Positions 1-12,391 of a stretch of DNA of 64,000 bases are shown here, in pieces (the first letter of the stretch is position 1; the number at the start of each line of letters is the position of its first letter). Under the pieces are notes generated by a model that was not told where the DNA came from, ran no database searches, and was given only the letters and a program-made list of their open reading frames with translations. This DNA comes from Semisulcospira habei. Its lineage: Eukaryota > Mollusca > Gastropoda > Semisulcospiridae. The stretch covers positions 119,624,582 to 119,688,581 of the forward strand of contig BTPG01000002.1 in NCBI GenBank assembly GCA_036245525.1, written 5' to 3'. The position numbers and the translations under genes are program-made.

Positions 1-600
1 GCCGTCAAGTCTCTGGAAGACGTGAGCCAATGGAGAAGATGCAGTAGAATTGGCCGGGAGTAGAGACGCCCTAGTGGGATAAGATCCGCTGCGGCGTTCA
101 TCAAACCCAGCAACTGAAGCCAGACTCTGGCGGGGCCTGCATCCTCCCGAGCTAACTGGTCGGCTAGATCAGCAATCCTCTTGATCCGGGGCACCGGAAG
201 GCGTACCGTGTTGAGGTTGGTAGGGAGTTCCATACCCAGATGCACAACCCGGCGGGAGGGAGAGATCTGACTTGCCGTCGTCTACTAGGAAGCCCAGGTG
301 TGCCAGGAGGTGCAAGAGAGCATTCTCTGTCCGTGGCTAGCGCGGTCTCCGATTGGTTGCACAACGGAGGCCGTCCAGGTAGTTCGATGTGGCCTGGAGG
401 AGGACTGTCGGGCTAAGGCGACTAAGGCGTCCATCCGCCAAGTGAAGACCCAGGGGCGGAGGTTGAGTCCGAACGGCAATCCTACCGAAGGCGCTCGAGC
501 GATGCGCACTAGTGTCCTGAACAGAAAGTGGAACGGAAGGAGTCGGGGGCGCGACCGAGTCGCGCAAGCTAGGGCTGACGTCTCTCCTGGCCAGACTCAG
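1..600 (-). pseudogene. reverse transcriptase fragment of D1
   Basis: The reverse strand at about 509-285 encodes '[13 protein letters not shown]', the conserved RT block preceding the YLDD motif. The expected YLDD reads SNYLDG in another frame (about 400-340), and the following '[11 protein letters not shown]' block comes after a further shift. RT motifs upstream of FGLN (the 'GGKWRPVIDLS' and 'SLDLSDAYLHVP' blocks of D4) are absent and replaced by a repeat array at 600-1400. A dead fragment. Confidence 0.75.
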
Positions 601-1400
601 TGAGTAGGGCGCTACGCCGGCGTACAGATCCTCCGGAAGGATCAGCGGGCTTAACGGGGAGAGACGGGAGAGGAAGGCCAGTCACGAGGGACGGCACATG
701 GCGGACTGCTGCAGGCCGGGCTCAGTGAGGCGGGCGCTGTGCCGGCAAACAGACCCTCCGGAAGGGTCAGCGGGCGTGGCAGCAGTGGCAGTCCTCTGAT
801 CAGCCATCAAGTGACCTGAAAGTGGAACGGCGGGAGTCGGGGCGCGACCGTGTCGCGCAAGCTAAGGCTGAAGCCTCTCTTGGCCAGACTCCGAGAGCAT
901 GGCGCTACGCCGGCGTTCAGATCCTCCGGGGGGAGCGGCGACGATCCCGGCGAGGCGAATGATCCCTCCAGCGGCGCTCGAGGGGCGAGCGTGAGTGTCT
1001 AGAACTGACGGTGGAACGGGATGAGTCGGGGGCGCGACCGTGTCGCGCAGGTTGAGGCTGACGTCTCTCCTGGCCGGACTCAGTGAGAAGGGCTCTATGC
1101 CGGCGTTTAGATCCTCCGGAAGGATCAGCGGGCTTCTCGGGGAGAGAGAGAGGATGAAGGCCAGTCAACGTGGGACGGCTCATGGCGGACTGCTGCAGGC
1201 CAGGCTCAGTGAGGCGGGCGCTGTGCCGGCAAACAGACCCTCCGGAAGGGTCAGCGGGCGTGGCAGCAGTGGCGATCCTCTGGTCAGCGCGCAACGCCGG
1301 GTCCCGACGAGCAGACCGTTCCGAGGGGCCGATGCGAGGAAGGGCGGTCGTTACCGAAGGGGCGGCGGAAGTGTCCACAGGAGCCGGACGAGAGATAGTA
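600..1400 (-). repeat. internal repeat array in D1 (gag Arg/Ser-rich segment duplicated)
   Basis: Two alternating blocks recur: one around 'GACCCTTCCGGAGGGTC' (at about 745-775 and 1240-1270) and one around 'GATCCTCCGGAAGGATC' (at about 625-645 and 1110-1130). A further block pair is at about 2445-2600. The same arrangement is at 47030-47260, 48300-48530 and 48790-49010 in D3. In the gag frame they encode low-complexity Arg/Ser/Pro-rich sequence. Confidence 0.7.
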
Positions 1401-1479
1401 GACGGAGGTCGCTCTCGCCGATAAAACTCCAGAGGTCCGACCAAACGTCTCCGGCCAAGTCGCACAGACATCACGAGGA

Positions 1480-2432
1480 ACGAACCGCCGACCCGTAGAG
1501 ACTGAGTCGCCGAACAGCAAGGGTCCACCCAAGGGGGCACGGTGAAGTTGCGCTCGCAGGTCCGGCGGCAACGTACTGCAGGGGCGGAGCAGGGCATCTC
1601 GACGCATGAGGTCGCAATTGGCCGAAGCCACCATCGCGTTGACCGAGGAATGGTAGGCGGCGCAGTTGGCGGTCTCCGCGAGGACCAGCAGGTCTCCTAG
1701 GAGGGGAGAGATGGAAAGATGCCAGGATACCTCCACCCGACGACCCAAGGCTTGAGTGAGGAGCTCCATAACACCCGAGCAGGGTAAGGTGTTTCGGACC
1801 AAGGTCGCTGTCTTGTCCAGGCCCCGCGGCGGGGACCGCCGCAGCAGAGTCAGACCGCCGGCTAGCGACACCGCCGAAGGGTCCAGCGTAGGCGGAGGGA
1901 TGGAGAAGGCTAGGAGAGTCCAACACACCAGTCCCGCCGAAACAAGATGTCTAATCCGCGGGCCAGCGACGGTCGGAGAAGAAGACCGGCTCCTGCTTGA
2001 CGTGGCGAGCTGTAGGTGCGACGAAAAGACGTCTCGAAGACCCTTAAAGCCGGGCGGTTGGGGAAGCGACTTAAACCTCTTGACCTGCCTCTCCGCGTCA
2101 ACAAAGGCGGCGACCTTCCTCTTCAGCGGTGGGGAAGCTGGGCAGGCGTCCGCCGGCAGCGTCACGGCCACGATCCTGGCGGCTTCCACCGGAGCTAGAA
2201 GCGTCTCTGACTGGGAAGAAGACGGGAGCGCCGAGGGGGAAACATCCTCGAGGGCCGCGTGCGAGGTCGAGCGATCCTCCTCGTCCAACAGAGCCGAGAC
2301 AGACTTCTGGTAGCAGGCTGAGCGCATCGTCCTGCAGGCGTCTGGAGGAGGAACGGTGCGGATCAGAGTCGCGGCTGCGTCGCGACGGGCGGTGCTGACG
2401 TCTCTCCGGGCCCTACTCCGGAAGTAGGCCAC
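1480..2432 (-). pseudogene. gag-like ORF1 core of D1
   Basis: The reverse strand encodes a degraded copy of the gag-like core seen in D4: the 'PPLKRK' / 'FVDAxRQVK' / 'LPQPP' block, then 'LLTQA', 'HSSVNAM' and '[10 protein letters not shown]'. Frame breaks occur near 1910-2000, where the D3 copy reads on in a different frame. Compared with D3, D1 keeps a segment (about 2190-2280) that D3 has lost, so the two copies diverged by small deletions after sharing the same rearrangement. Not expected to be functional. Confidence 0.7.
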
Positions 2433-4264
2433 TATGCCAGCAAGGCGATCCTCCGGAAGGATCAGCGGGCCTGGTGCGGGGAGAGTGGTGAGGACGGCTC
2501 GTCAACGACGGACGGCTCAAGGCCGACTGCTGCTGGTCACTCTCAGTGAGACGTGCGCTAAGCCGGCAAACAGACCCTCCGGAAGGGTCAGCGGGCGTGG
2601 CAGCAGTGGCGGTCCTGTGGTCAGACAAAAACCGCGAACCCCGACGAGGGGACCGTTCCGTGCGGGAGTGGCCGAGGAAACAGCCAGGGCGGCCAACGTG
2701 TCAAAGGGCGCTGAACGCTCGTAAGTCGGGCGGGCCCGCTCTCGGCGGTAAAAGGACCAAGGTCCGCCCACATAACCTCAGGCCAGGCCGCACACCGCTT
2801 AACTCTGGTATCAGATTCAGTCCACCCAACCAATTTCAAATACAAACGATTTTGAACTTCCAAACTACAGCAGCTCGCTTGAGCTTGCCCTTAGCACCAC
2901 GTGAAAGTTCTGTGTTTACATTCCGTGTGTGAGTGAATGCGCGTGACTCACGTGAGCGCGCTTGTTGGGCCCAGTTCGGGGCGGCGCTTTGAGCCGATTT
3001 TCCGTTGGGATAAAGCGCCTATTTAATGTGCTTATTATTATTATTATTATTATTAAACCTGTGGTCCGAGGAACCACCGAACGCGGTAGGGAGACCGAGT
3101 GAGTGTCCGTCGGCCACCTAAAGTCATCGCACCGGGAGCACAACATTATCGAAGCGTAGGCGGGCTCCCGGTGAAAGCGTAATGGGGCACTCTCGGAGGG
3201 CTAACAGGGCTTTAAACGGGCTAACACACATGGAGCCCAAGGCCCACGTGCAAACGGGCGCGACACGGCAACAGCCGACCGTGAGCTAATCAGGCACTAC
3301 GCACTGAAACCAAACCACCAGCAAAAAGCAGGGAAACACCCATAGACAGCCGGCCCTCAGCCCGAGGGACGGCCGAGGGAACTACCGCTACCTTACCTCT
3401 GCAACGAAGGGAAGGGGGGGAAAGGGCAGTCAAACCGCCGTCCACAGACGCAGAAGAATCCCCGCAAGGAGCCCAACGAAGCAGGAAGAGAAGGCCAGGT
3501 AGAAGGCAGGGTAGAAGCGGGCACAGAGCACACAGAGTCGGCAACGAGCGTCAGTAGGCAGAAGACCGGTCGAGGCAGCGAGAGCGCGGGCCAGACACGT
3601 CTTCTCTCCACGAGCGAAGTAGAAAGACTGAATGGTCTCGTGACCGGATCTGGTAAGGCAGGTATGGGGAGATAACTCTCGGCCCCTCTGGGGGGTTCCC
3701 CGAGTGCCTCTCGGGTTGTGTGGGCACACAACGGGCAAGTAGGCTAAAATTGAGCCTAGAAGTAGATATTCCCATGTAGTCATGTCATCGGTAATGTTTT
3801 TGAGGAAATAAAGAGATAAGTACAGTAGAACCTCTTTTGAACAGTCACCCGATTTTAAGGTCACCTGCCGTTTACAGTCACTTTCGCGATGTACTGATCA
3901 TGTTTACTATATAAAGTACCCGGATTGAAGGTCACCTGCTGAACGCGTATTGGAGACAAAAACGGCAAAAATACCTGAAATTTACGTCCACGGCCAGACT
4001 GGCGTGGTAAAGCCGTCACGCCGACGGGTCATTGGCAGCTCACTCGACACCTAGCCAACAGCTACACACTCAGACAAAGCCCCGACATTATTTCATTACG
4101 CAATAATGGATGTGCCATCGGCTCGCCAGCTGTGTATGCAGTCCGTAACAGAGGTATTGCGCTATCTACCCGAATGTGTCCACGTGTCTTTTTCAAGTCG
4201 GTTTACTGTGCGATCACATAATCTACCGATGTGACCACAATTTGACTGCTTTTTTGCCCTGGGT

Positions 4265-5365
4265 TCCCCGCTGTACGTCAACTTTGTGGATTATGAGAAA
4301 GCATTTGACAGTGTGGACCGAGAGACTCTGTGGAAACTCCTACGACACTACGGTGTACCCACAAAGCTCGTCCGCCTGATCAAGAGCAGCTACGATGGCA
4401 TGACATGTCGCGTGATCCACGAAGGGCAGTTCACCAGGGAGCTCCAGGTCAGAACTGATGTCAGGCAGGGGTGTCTGCTGTCTCCGTTCCTCTTCCTACT
4501 GGCCATAGACTGGGTCATGAAGATGACCACAGAGCACAGTCGAAGTGGAATACAGTGGACACGACACAGCTTGACGACCTCGATTTTGCAGATGACTTGG
4601 CATTACTGTCCCACACTCATCAACAAATGCAGGACAAGACCACGAGGCTTGCTGACATCTCGTCCCAAGTGGGCCTCACCATTCACAAACAGAAAACAAA
4701 GACAATGAGGCTGAACGCAACCAGGGAAGAACCAGTCTTGCTTGCTGGCACCCCGTTGGAGGAGGTGGAGTCCTTCACCTATCTCGGGAGTATCATAGAC
4801 AAAAAAGGCGGCACTGATGCACATGTCAGAGCACGAATTGGTAAAGCCAGAGCAGCCTTTCTCCAGTTGAAAAAAGTGTGGAGTTCCAGAGAGATGTCAC
4901 AACACACCAAAGTCCGGATTTTCAACTCCAATGTAAAAGCAGTTCTCCTATATGGAGCAGAGACTTGGAGGTTGACAAAAACCACAGTCAACAGAGTACA
5001 GACCTTCATGAACAGTTGCCTTAGAAGAATTTTGAAAATCCACTGGCCAGAGAAGATCAGCAACGTCAGACTCTGGGAGAGAACAGAGCAGATAACAGCA
5101 GAGAATGAAATTGGACGAAGAAGAAGGGGATGGATCGGTCACAGTCTGAGAAAGCCAGCTTCCAGCATCACTAGGCAGGCATTGTCATGGAACCCCAGGG
5201 AAAGAGGAAAAGAGGTAGGCCGAGAAACTCCTGGCGTCGAGACCTCCAAGCAGACATCAAGAGACCGGGAACCATCTGGAGTAGAATCGAAGGAGAAGCA
5301 CAGGAGCTGCTGGAGGCCTCTCGTCGATGGCCTATACCCGGGTAGGGGTGACAGGCGTAAGTAAG
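4265..5365 (+). mobile_element. RTE-like LINE, 5'-truncated copy
   Basis: The 12-base sequence TTTGCCCTGGGT flanks the insert at 4253-4264 and 5366-5377, a target-site duplication typical of target-primed reverse transcription. The copy starts in the middle of the RT domain and ends with a GTAAGTAAG tail, as does the copy at 38304-40643 (opposite strand). It inserted into the pogo-like element P1. Confidence 0.85.
4286..5364 (+). pseudogene. partial RTE-like reverse transcriptase
   Basis: The 3' half of an RT domain plus the C-terminal region. It shows '[10 protein letters not shown]' (motif A region), '[12 protein letters not shown]' (motif B region), '[10 protein letters not shown]' (motif C, catalytic Asp pair) and the C-terminal 'WIGHSLR' box typical of RTE-like LINEs. 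The frame changes once between motif B and motif C (near 4550-4570), compared with the longer copy on the reverse strand at 38305-40401. Lacks endonuclease and the N-terminal RT motifs. Confidence 0.85.
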
Positions 5366-6338
5366 TTTGCCCTGGGTGCCAGCTTGGCAGAAACTCTCAC
5401 GCGCCCCTGCAGATGGAAGGGGCTCATGAGAACTGAGCGAGTATGTGTGCAAACGCGCGTCAGTACCACAGGCCTCCAAATCCATCTCAGCACTCGTACA
5501 CTATACAGTGCCGAGACAGATCGACTTGTAGGCCTGTGGACTGACATTCCGACTCATGTGCCCCTGCAGCAGACTGCAGGGGCTCATGAGAATCTAGTGC
5601 GTATTTGCGCCGATACACGTGTCTTCGTGTTTGTATTTTCTGGAGACTAATGCGTATCCAAAACATTCGCTTCTTCTGGAGATTTATGAGTTCCACGGCT
5701 AGTCCAAAAATCACGGCATCAAAACTAATCAGTGGCTGCCAGTTAGTCCTGACTTATTGGTTTCTATACGCCGGGAACAAACCGTTAAGTCAGTCAGTTC
5801 TAACGATTCCATGCTACACATGTGGGTGCATAGCCAAGGAAAAAATGGAGGGAAAAAGAAAATGGTTACACACAGGCTGGAAAAAAAGTGCAATGCATTT
5901 TGCCTTCACTCAGTAATTATCGGGACAATAAGGCAACAGGATATTGACCCCGCCTCGTGTCAGTGCCATGCCCTCTGTACTCTGCCACGCGCCCCCTCCT
6001 ATCCTATCTCTTAAGTCAAGAACACAGCAGCGATACACATCGACATGCGTCGCTCTTTCTCCATCCCATACTAGTACACACAAGCACAATTTCATTTTCT
6101 TTCATCACTGAAGACAAGGAAACATCGCCGTCACTACCACATGTATCACTTTTCACAGTAGCGTGAAGAGGCCGACAGTGGTCCCGTTTTGGTGGTGGCA
6201 CATCTGTAAGCTCCTATCTGAGTGTCACAAGAACGCCTAGGTCTGTTTCCATCAAACCTGCCGTGAACGGTCACCTTCCGTTTATGGCCACTTTGTCTTG
6301 GCAACAGGGGTGACCGTTCATTGGGGGTTATACTGTAC

Positions 6339-6450
6339 CTGCAACAGCTCTTGACGCCAAATATTCTGCCACTGAAGCCTTTTCCTTACGCAGGTTGACG
6401 TGGATTTTACAGCAAACGTCCTTCTTCTCTGCTGGCAACTCAAATGCTTT
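6339..6450 (-). CDS. exon 4 of the unrecognised - strand gene
   Basis: Acceptor CCATTACAG|AAA and donor GTTGCAG|GTACAG; 112 bases, ends in phase 1. Encodes a Lys/Glu-rich segment with 'KIHVNLRKEKASVAEYL'. The T of the donor GT is the first base, read on the reverse strand, of the TA bordering the P1 element. The sequence before P1 inserted can be reconstructed as GTACTT, so the splice site survived the insertion. Confidence 0.72.
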
Positions 6451-9400
6451 CTGTAATGGAAAAGACACATTACTTATTACGAAAAAATAAAAGTTAAACA
6501 CTAAAGACTCTGAAGTCAAGGTGGTTGATGTGACAAAATTTCAGAAAACCAGGTATTCAGTTATAATTCAGAATCTAACTAACTTATGTACCCATAAACA
6601 CTCAAAGTAAAAAATGCTATTCCTTTCAACGGAATCCCTATGGTTATTTCAAATTTAGATTTGACTGAAGATAGGGTACTTTTTTTTTTTATTTCACCAA
6701 AAAACACATAATATACATACCCCTTATTCAGCCTACCTAATTAAGAAGCTGCATGGTGTGGGTGTTTTAGTGTGTGTGTGCGCGCGCAAGTACATGTATG
6801 CACACATGCACCGTGTGTGTGACTAGTAAATCATCCAAACCAAAAAGAACCTAATTCTAACTCAGACATCATTTTGATTCGATGGAATGTGCGCTCACGC
6901 TATTCTCTTTCCCGCCCCACCAGGCCGACCAAGCGGCTTGTTTAACTTGCTGTCAACAAGTGACGAGTGTCATGCATTACATTGGATTGACCCGATTCCG
7001 ATGCCGAATGAGGGTCATAGACGTATATAAAGTGTGTGTAACTTGTAAGGTACAGTGGAGTCCAGTTAACACGAACTCGCTTAACACGAATTTCCGGTTA
7101 ACACGAACCGCTTTTGCATTCCCGGCTGACGGCCTTCTTATTATGTATTAAAATTTCACTGATAACACGAAATGCTTAACACGAAATTTCGCTTAACACG
7201 AAGCTGTTTTCGGTTCCCGACCAGAGCAATTTCACTATTATTCACCTGTTTAACACGAACACACATTCCAGTCTCAAACACCGAAAACCGACTCATGAAA
7301 GGGGCACTGCACGTGTCGCTCTCGTGCTGTAGTACACACGACACATGAACGAACTCTAGCCTGTGATTGGCTAAATAGCCTTCAGTCGTTGTAATCCGTC
7401 TTCTCATTGGCTAGTGTTTCTGAACTGAATTCATGCATCATTCGTGTACCAACACTCCCTCAATTCAGTTAACTACCGATCACGGCTACCCCCCAAGGTA
7501 AAACACAAGTCGACTACGCTTGAAGTGAAAAAACAAGATTAATGAGATCCACGATTGTCTCTCTACACGGGCTGTCAATAACGCAAGACCGACTTCGATC
7601 ATGGCCCGTTTTTTAAATGACTTTGACTGTGTTGCTTTTACCGATGCCAGATGCCCGTGTTGCTTTTACTTTACTATGGATTTTACCTGATGGATTTTAC
7701 ATTAACTACGTGAGCTGTACACATATCCTTGTGTTTTCCTAGCGAGCTGAACGTAATGTAAGCATATATAGTACAATAATATGCACTTTTAACCTCGTAC
7801 TCATTCATGCACGCATCTCTTACACACTTTTTCCTTGCCGGGAGGGCCGTGATCAATTTTGAGGCCATATTGGTTAACACGAAATACAGTTAACACGAAG
7901 TGATTTTCCGTGTCCCTGGAAATTCGTGTTAAGCGGACTCCACTGTATATGTATTCTCATGAAACCTAGCAGCCCCATTTGGACATATTTCATGTCTTAC
8001 ACTGAGACAATGGCAGGTGTCCACTGAATAATCTCGCGCAGCATCCTCAATGTGAGGAACAGTATGTATTCATGAGGCAGGATTCTCGTTAGCTCTTGCA
8101 TGAGCGGGCAGCATGAGGATCTATGCCTGCCCCAGACGGAAATAGTTGTTAATTAGTGAATGGTATAGTACAGTGTGAGATTGAGCCCTTTCTACACAGG
8201 GACAAAATGCATAGATTCTCATGAGATCATGCAAATATACGCTCTATGGTTTCAGCCGTATCTTTTGTTTATTAGTAACCGTACATCAATGACCATATAA
8301 ATGAACACACTTTTCCCCCCTTCTTTCGTTCTGGTAAAGACAGAGTCGGGTTCACTACAGAATATACTTGGATCTGCTGAGGCACATATACGGGCAGGTT
8401 TATTTCTGAAAACTCAGAAATTTAAAAGCCAGGTTCAGGCATCAGAACTGTTCACCCAAAAAAAATCGGAAAATGGCGATTTTGAAGAATTGTAGAGTTA
8501 TTTAAAGCCATTTCCAAGTCAAAAGTGTTATTAAACAGGGGCCAGGAAAATCGGAAAATCGCCAAAAATCGGACAGTTCTGATGCCTGCAGGTTACAAAT
8601 TAATACTGACATGGGCTTGGACATGGCTGTTATTTAGTTGAGGGCTCGGGGCAGTACAAGGCTAGAGCCAGCCTTGAAGGCTTTCAGCGGAACTGCCGTC
8701 AGATGGTACAGCAGAAGGTTCTCTGTTCCGTCTGATGTGCACAGAGACAAATGAACCTATCCAGAAACATTTATTCCACCGTTACCGCATACTTTCATGA
8801 GGATAAATATATTCTTGTTTTACATCAGACGGATAGCATTCACTGTTTAGCAATGTTCGTCTATAACCATAGACAAAACTCCTCAAGGGACATAGATCTT
8901 CATGAGTTCTGTGCAGAGTGCGGGGGCTTGTGAGAAGCTAATTGTATTTCTGAGTTGAATTACCTTCATGCCTGCTATGATTACACAGTTTAATCTGGTT
9001 GTGGTGATGAAAAGAACACAGGCAAAACGTCGACAGCTGCAAGAATCACATATGCTCATACGCGTCTAGGAGTAGGCGCGGTCATAAGAATCTGTATGTA
9101 TCTTGCTGGCTAGTGAGGCAGCTCTATGGTGCTATGTTTATGCAGCCGGGATAAAATCTGGCTGTCAACAAGCGCAATTTGACGACCGTCCCGGCTCTGC
9201 GGCGTAGAATAGCGCAATGCTCATGCTCCCTATAGGTTCATGGCAGTGCAAACTCGAGTCTGGAGACTAAGTGTAATGCACACAAGGCCATCAGGTTGCC
9301 GCTGGCCTGCATGTGGGACAATAGCAGCCCGATGGCCTTTTGTACTTCGGGAAAATTGACAGACCAGGAGGTTGAGAACTGCGGTCTGGCCACAGGCTGA

Positions 9401-12331
9401 CAGTCCGATCTGCTTGACTTGGAGAAGGTAGGCTTCATACTCATTCCAGATCATCACACGATCCACCGATGATGTGTCCACTCCGTTCTCAATTGGCCGA
9501 CACAGCACTCGCTTCTGAGAAAAACATAATCAACTTTGTATAAGAAGATAACAAAAACCCACAAGTAGGCTTATTCGAGAAGTTCTGACATACCTTTTCT
9601 ACACAAGTGTCAAAACCATCAAATGGATAGGATCAGGAAGAATTACTCTGGACGTTAACCCCTTCATTGCCAAGAAAAGTGAACACAATCCAACTGCTGG
9701 AGACAGATCCTCATGAGCCCCATTTGCCTCTCAGTCTCACTGAGACCAATTGTATCCATGTTTCTTGGACAGCTGTAGCTTTGGTCATTGAATGAACAAA
9801 GATTTCACTTTCAGAAAGATACATTTCAGCACATCTTGATCAGCAGGAGACACCTCTTAGGTCTAGTAAAGCTGCAGATGCCTGGAGGGGTCCATAAGAA
9901 TGTCATGCTGATATGGGGCTGGTTGACCTATTGGCTGTCAGCAAAAGTCTTCATCAATGTGATTCCTGCAAAATCACCTTGACAAAAATGTTACCGTTAG
10001 CCACAGGGTTAGGGGACTGCAGTCAATGCAAGCCCAAGGCCATCAACTTCTGGTGCCTGTGAAAAGCTAACCAAGCATTACCCTTGCACACTTGTGGTTG
10101 AGCTCACAGATGGTGCAGAAATATATAAAAAAATATATAGAAAATATTATAAGTATTTAACCAACCTTCTTCCCTTCTTTGCAGGATGCCTTCTTGGCCA
10201 GTGCACCAGGGTGGAGAGCATTGTACGAGATGCCACACTCAGTGTCACGACACTCAGGGTAATCACAAATCTCCTCGTAAATTGGCTCTGCAACACCAGA
10301 CCTGCAGGACAAAACCACTATGCAAAACACTTGGAAACTTGCTCTACAAAGCACAAGAACAACTTAGATTATAATTTATAGTGTGTGGAGAAAAGAAAGC
10401 TTTACTCTGAGAGCATTTTGAGGATAACAATAAACAAGATAAAAACAACATTTTGAAACTGATATGATTAGCGCTAGTAGTGCTACATTCTACAGTAACT
10501 TACAAGCCATAAAAATGTTACACAAACCAAGAGGAATCACTCAGCGCCGGACAGACAACAGTTGAGTGATTCCTCTTGGTTTGTGTACAATTCTGCCAGC
10601 GCTAGCCTCACCTATCTGGTTTGTGAGCATAAAAATGTTCAACAATGGGTAGAAATTTGGAAGTTTTCTGAAGACATTACATTTCATTATGGAGATTAAG
10701 ACAAACGAAATGCATTTTTTTAGCCCATTTCATTAGTGACGTCACCAGACTGTGTGTACCACCTTACAAACGTATGACTTGTGTCAGAAATCTTTGTCAG
10801 ATCGCTAGTTCTCACGAAACGACTCGCACGTCGATTGCGGCTAAAAATCCTTGATGTGACACCATCTTTTAAGATTTAAGCACCAGGGTCATTTTAGAAA
10901 TGGACTCTGTCAACAATTATCATTAAAGTAACACTAACACTAAAATATGCTTTTGTCAGTTTTCTAAACCCCACTTTTATCGGCTCTCGCTACGAAGCCT
11001 ACAAGATGGCGGTCATTTCAAGCCGGCTGCTTTGATTCATTTTGACTTTCGCTGTTTACACACCCAACATCTCACAAATTTATTTGGCATAGTTGATAAT
11101 TCACTTGTATTAACCTATACAAATTTTTTAATGCACACGACTTATTTGTTTACTTTGTTGGCATCAGTAGGCAGAAATTGACATTGATATCTGATGTAGC
11201 GATACCGCTACAAGTAGAGTGCGTGACTGTAAAGAGCTACCTTCCTTGCACCAAAGGAACTTCTTTTGTTAGCCATCTAAGCTGCATCAGCAGTTTGCAG
11301 AGCCGTTTTCATATAAGACCGAAGCGAAGTTGATTGTTCGTTCTTAAAGGCCCTATACTTCCGTGGGGAACTGCTTGAAACAGCCGTGTATTGTTGTATT
11401 TCATTACAGACTAAGTCCATTTGAACACCACAGGTACTCATTTCCCTCAAGACAATGTGACATCTGAACACTGTACAAAAACCTAGTTCATCTGACGTGT
11501 AATCGTTCTCGTTTAAAAATAGATTAGCAGCAGATGACACAAATACGGTGATAGTTTCGGCTGCTACAGACATGCGCATTGAATACAAAATATGGCATCA
11601 CAGTGATTCTGTCATGCAGACGCTTCTTTGGCGGTGTACCTTCAAAAGTGATTGTACAACTAGAATGACATTCCTTGCAAGGAATCAGCTTGGTGACCGA
11701 TACAGAGCCTAGCAAACGGAAGTTAGTAGTAGCGGCTGAGATTTGAAATACTGCGCCAGATTGACAGGGCCGTTGGTGCGAGATCAGTGCCGAGTGAGGA
11801 TCGGGCAAGACCGATTCGAGGATAGGAGAAAAATCAAGTTCCTGGCCGGTGAGAGTGACTGAGACCGATCGACGCAGAGATGCCGGAAAACAAGGCTACA
11901 TTTTGACTTGTAAATCATTCCGAACATTTTATATGACCCGTGTACGCTACGTCGTCGTTTGTGTTCCCTTGATTCGACACATTTCACGCTCGTGTGTTGA
12001 GCCAAGATTACATCAGAAACTGGCAGAAGACCTGCAGTGAACCACAGGTATTCGTTACACCTACAAATGTGTCACAGTAATGGCAGTATACGCACAAGGC
12101 GTGATGTTGGAAAGTTACCGGCTGTGGGCTGGCAGTTGAGCGCCTGTGAACAGGCATGTACAAACGCTTTCTAGTCAGTCAGTATGGTATGAGTGGCCTA
12201 CGTAACAGAATTCAGTAACCACAGTAACCTTTCAGCAAGTGGCGACTGGTCGGCTTCAGGAGATACAGTTTATTCTTGTTCAAAAGTATTCACGGTTTAC
12301 AATTCTGAGCATTCCGTTTATTGATCGCATG

Positions 12332-12391
<60 letters not shown>

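Larger units (their letters stand above)
1..3809 (-). mobile_element. DIRS-type retrotransposon D1 (defective, cut by window start)
   Basis: The reverse complement of this stretch matches the first ~3.7 kb of element D3 (45840 onward) almost base for base: the same left terminus, leader, (ATT)n tract, gag region and internal repeats. The left terminus ends at 3809 (reverse strand reads ATTTCCTCAAAAAC) and is preceded by a TTT trinucleotide, as at the other DIRS insertions here. The rest of the element lies before the window. It carries the same gag/RT rearrangement as D3, so it cannot supply a complete reverse transcriptase. It lies in the same orientation as the host gene whose exon ends at 6339. 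Confidence 0.88.
3821..6337. mobile_element. pogo-like TA-flanked DNA element P1 (contains an RTE insertion)
   Basis: The left end reads TACAGTAGAACC (3821) and the right end GGTTATACTGTA (to 6337), an imperfect inverted repeat bounded by TA, as expected for pogo/Tigger-type elements with TA target duplications. Both ends share a 'GGTCACC' / 'ACGGTCACC' subterminal word. Removing the LINE at 4265-5365 and its duplicated target leaves ~1.4 kb with no recognisable transposase, so this is probably a non-autonomous element. It begins directly at the splice donor of the host exon at 6339-6450. Confidence 0.65.

Noticed and set aside
1040..1498. Forward-strand frames of up to 150 codons in D1
   Set aside because: They are opposite-strand shadows of the Arg/Ser-rich gag repeats; no conserved domain.
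7156..7407. Reverse-strand 83-codon frame shared by P2 and P3 (12646-12843)
   Set aside because: Lies inside non-autonomous pogo-like elements, no transposase motif, and shortened in P3; conserved only because the copies are young.
11230..11280. ATG-led MANKRSSFGARK exon on the reverse strand before exon 2
   Set aside because: Its donor phase (0) does not match exon 2, which needs two leftover bases; exon 1 (15853-18158) fits exactly. An alternative promoter cannot be excluded.
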